Shown: piece after piece, positions 63,716 to 64,000 of the stretch
Position numbering within the stretch: the stretch's first letter is position 1
How the letters are laid out: every line of letters begins with the position of its first letter
From: Pegoplata infirma
Lineage: Eukaryota > Arthropoda > Insecta > Diptera > Anthomyiidae
Assembly: GCA_963921195.1 (NCBI GenBank)
Contig: CAWUER010000521.1
Span: 62,001 to 126,000 of the forward strand
Direction of reading: 5' to 3'
DNA: 64,000 nt
Position numbers and translations under genes: made by a program
The notes under the pieces: model-generated
What the model saw: only the letters and a program-made list of their open reading frames with translations
The model's database searches: none
Told to the model about the DNA's origin: nothing

Positions 63716-64000
63716 CCACCAACTTTTTTTTTTTTTTTTTTTAAATTTTGTTAAATTTTTTTTTTTTAAATTAAACATAACAAAATTTTTAACGATTTTG
63801 ATTAGAATGGTTTAGTTTGCCTACAAATATCAATCAAAAAAATGGCAAAATTTTTGTTTACATGCAAAACTGAAAGTTTCATAGATTTTTATTTTTTTAA
63901 ATTGAATTTTGTAAAATTTTAATCGATTTTTAATAAAAATATCCGGTTTGTCCAAAAAAATTGCAAAAAGAAACAAAAATAACTTTTTTTTGCATGCAAA
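63716..64000 (+). other. Partial 5S spacer at right edge
   Basis: The first 285 bp of a class A spacer with the ordinary flank. It has two substitutions that I did not see in any other unit: G-to-T at 63909 (GAATTTTGT for GAATTGTGT) and C-to-T at 63931 (GATTTTTAAT for GATTTTCAAT). It ends in TTGCATGCAAA. Confidence 0.9.

Larger units (their letters stand above)
1..64000 (+). repeat. Tandem 5S rDNA array, 64 complete genes, ~1.0-kb unit
   Basis: The same unit of a 120-bp 5S gene plus an AT-rich spacer recurs head to tail across the whole window, with gene-to-gene steps of 981-1005 bp, most often 1004. All copies share one orientation and no foreign sequence interrupts them. The array continues past both ends, since the window begins and ends in spacer. 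Spacer markers split the units into class T, class A and subclasses B and C (see the spacer entries). Such arrays are the normal source of 5S RNA in animals and are kept uniform by unequal crossing over and gene conversion. Copy number depends on the assembly being correct, which cannot be judged from sequence alone. Confidence 0.98.
56577..64000 (+). repeat. Second dimeric higher-order repeat domain
   Basis: After copies 57-64 the class marker reads T, A, T, A, T, A, T, A. The A spacers after 58, 60 and 62 carry the TAATTAAACAAAAC flank; the one after 64 does not. The domain runs off the right edge. Confidence 0.8.

Noticed and set aside
1..64000. CRISPR array
   Set aside because: The repeats are ~1 kb with a conserved eukaryotic 5S gene; there are no short repeats with unique spacers and no cas genes.
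1..64000. Retrotransposon or other insertion in the array
   Set aside because: Every gene-to-gene step is 981-1005 bp and no unit contains extra sequence.
1..64000. Centromeric or heterochromatic satellite DNA
   Set aside because: Each unit contains an intact 5S gene with its Pol III terminator, so it is rDNA, although the spacer itself is satellite-like.

Overview
The window is a single, uninterrupted tandem array of 5S ribosomal RNA genes. I count 64 complete copies, all on the + strand, one every 981-1005 bp (most often 1004). Each 120-nt gene is followed by an extremely AT-rich spacer of about 861-885 bp. The array runs off both ends: the window opens inside one spacer and closes inside another. 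I see no protein-coding gene, no other RNA gene, no transposon insertion and no CRISPR array. The 5S sequence is the insect (dipteran) type and, from memory, is almost identical to that of Drosophila. With the AT-rich spacer and a repeat much longer than the roughly 0.37 kb unit of D. melanogaster, this suggests another fly, probably a brachyceran. The species is inference.

Layout of one repeat (copy 1 as model): GC-richer upstream block (442-542), short upstream promoter zone (547-585), 5S gene (586-705) with its internal control region, a first T tract (714-733) and a second T tract (747-758) as Pol III terminators, then a spacer built from degenerate ~131-bp subrepeats (about 773-1374), with a conserved TATATAAAAG and a short GT run between them. 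RNA polymerase III with TFIIIA would transcribe each gene independently into the 5S RNA of the large ribosomal subunit.

The genes are almost invariant (two copies carry G106A), but the spacers carry linked markers that define classes. Class T has AACAATAATAAC about 375 nt after the gene and is usually 884 bp (39 spacers). Class A has AACAAAAATAAC at that place (25 spacers, including the partial last one). Class A includes subclass B (861 bp, 8 spacers, with a ~23-bp deletion and linked substitutions), subclass C (880-881 bp, 2 spacers, an A/B mosaic), and a subset with an altered second T tract flank (7 spacers).

Region by region: copies 1-9 (to about 9.6 kb) are followed only by class T spacers. 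In copies 10-20, single B spacers are scattered among T. From copy 21 to copy 43 (about 20.6-42.7 kb) T and A spacers alternate strictly, giving a two-gene higher-order repeat of about 2.0 kb. Inside it a four-gene block of 3990 bp is duplicated head to tail (21566-25555 and 25556-29545). Copies 43-56 are irregular mixtures. Copies 57-64 alternate again. The main biological content is therefore a record of unequal exchange and gene conversion in a 5S rDNA array.
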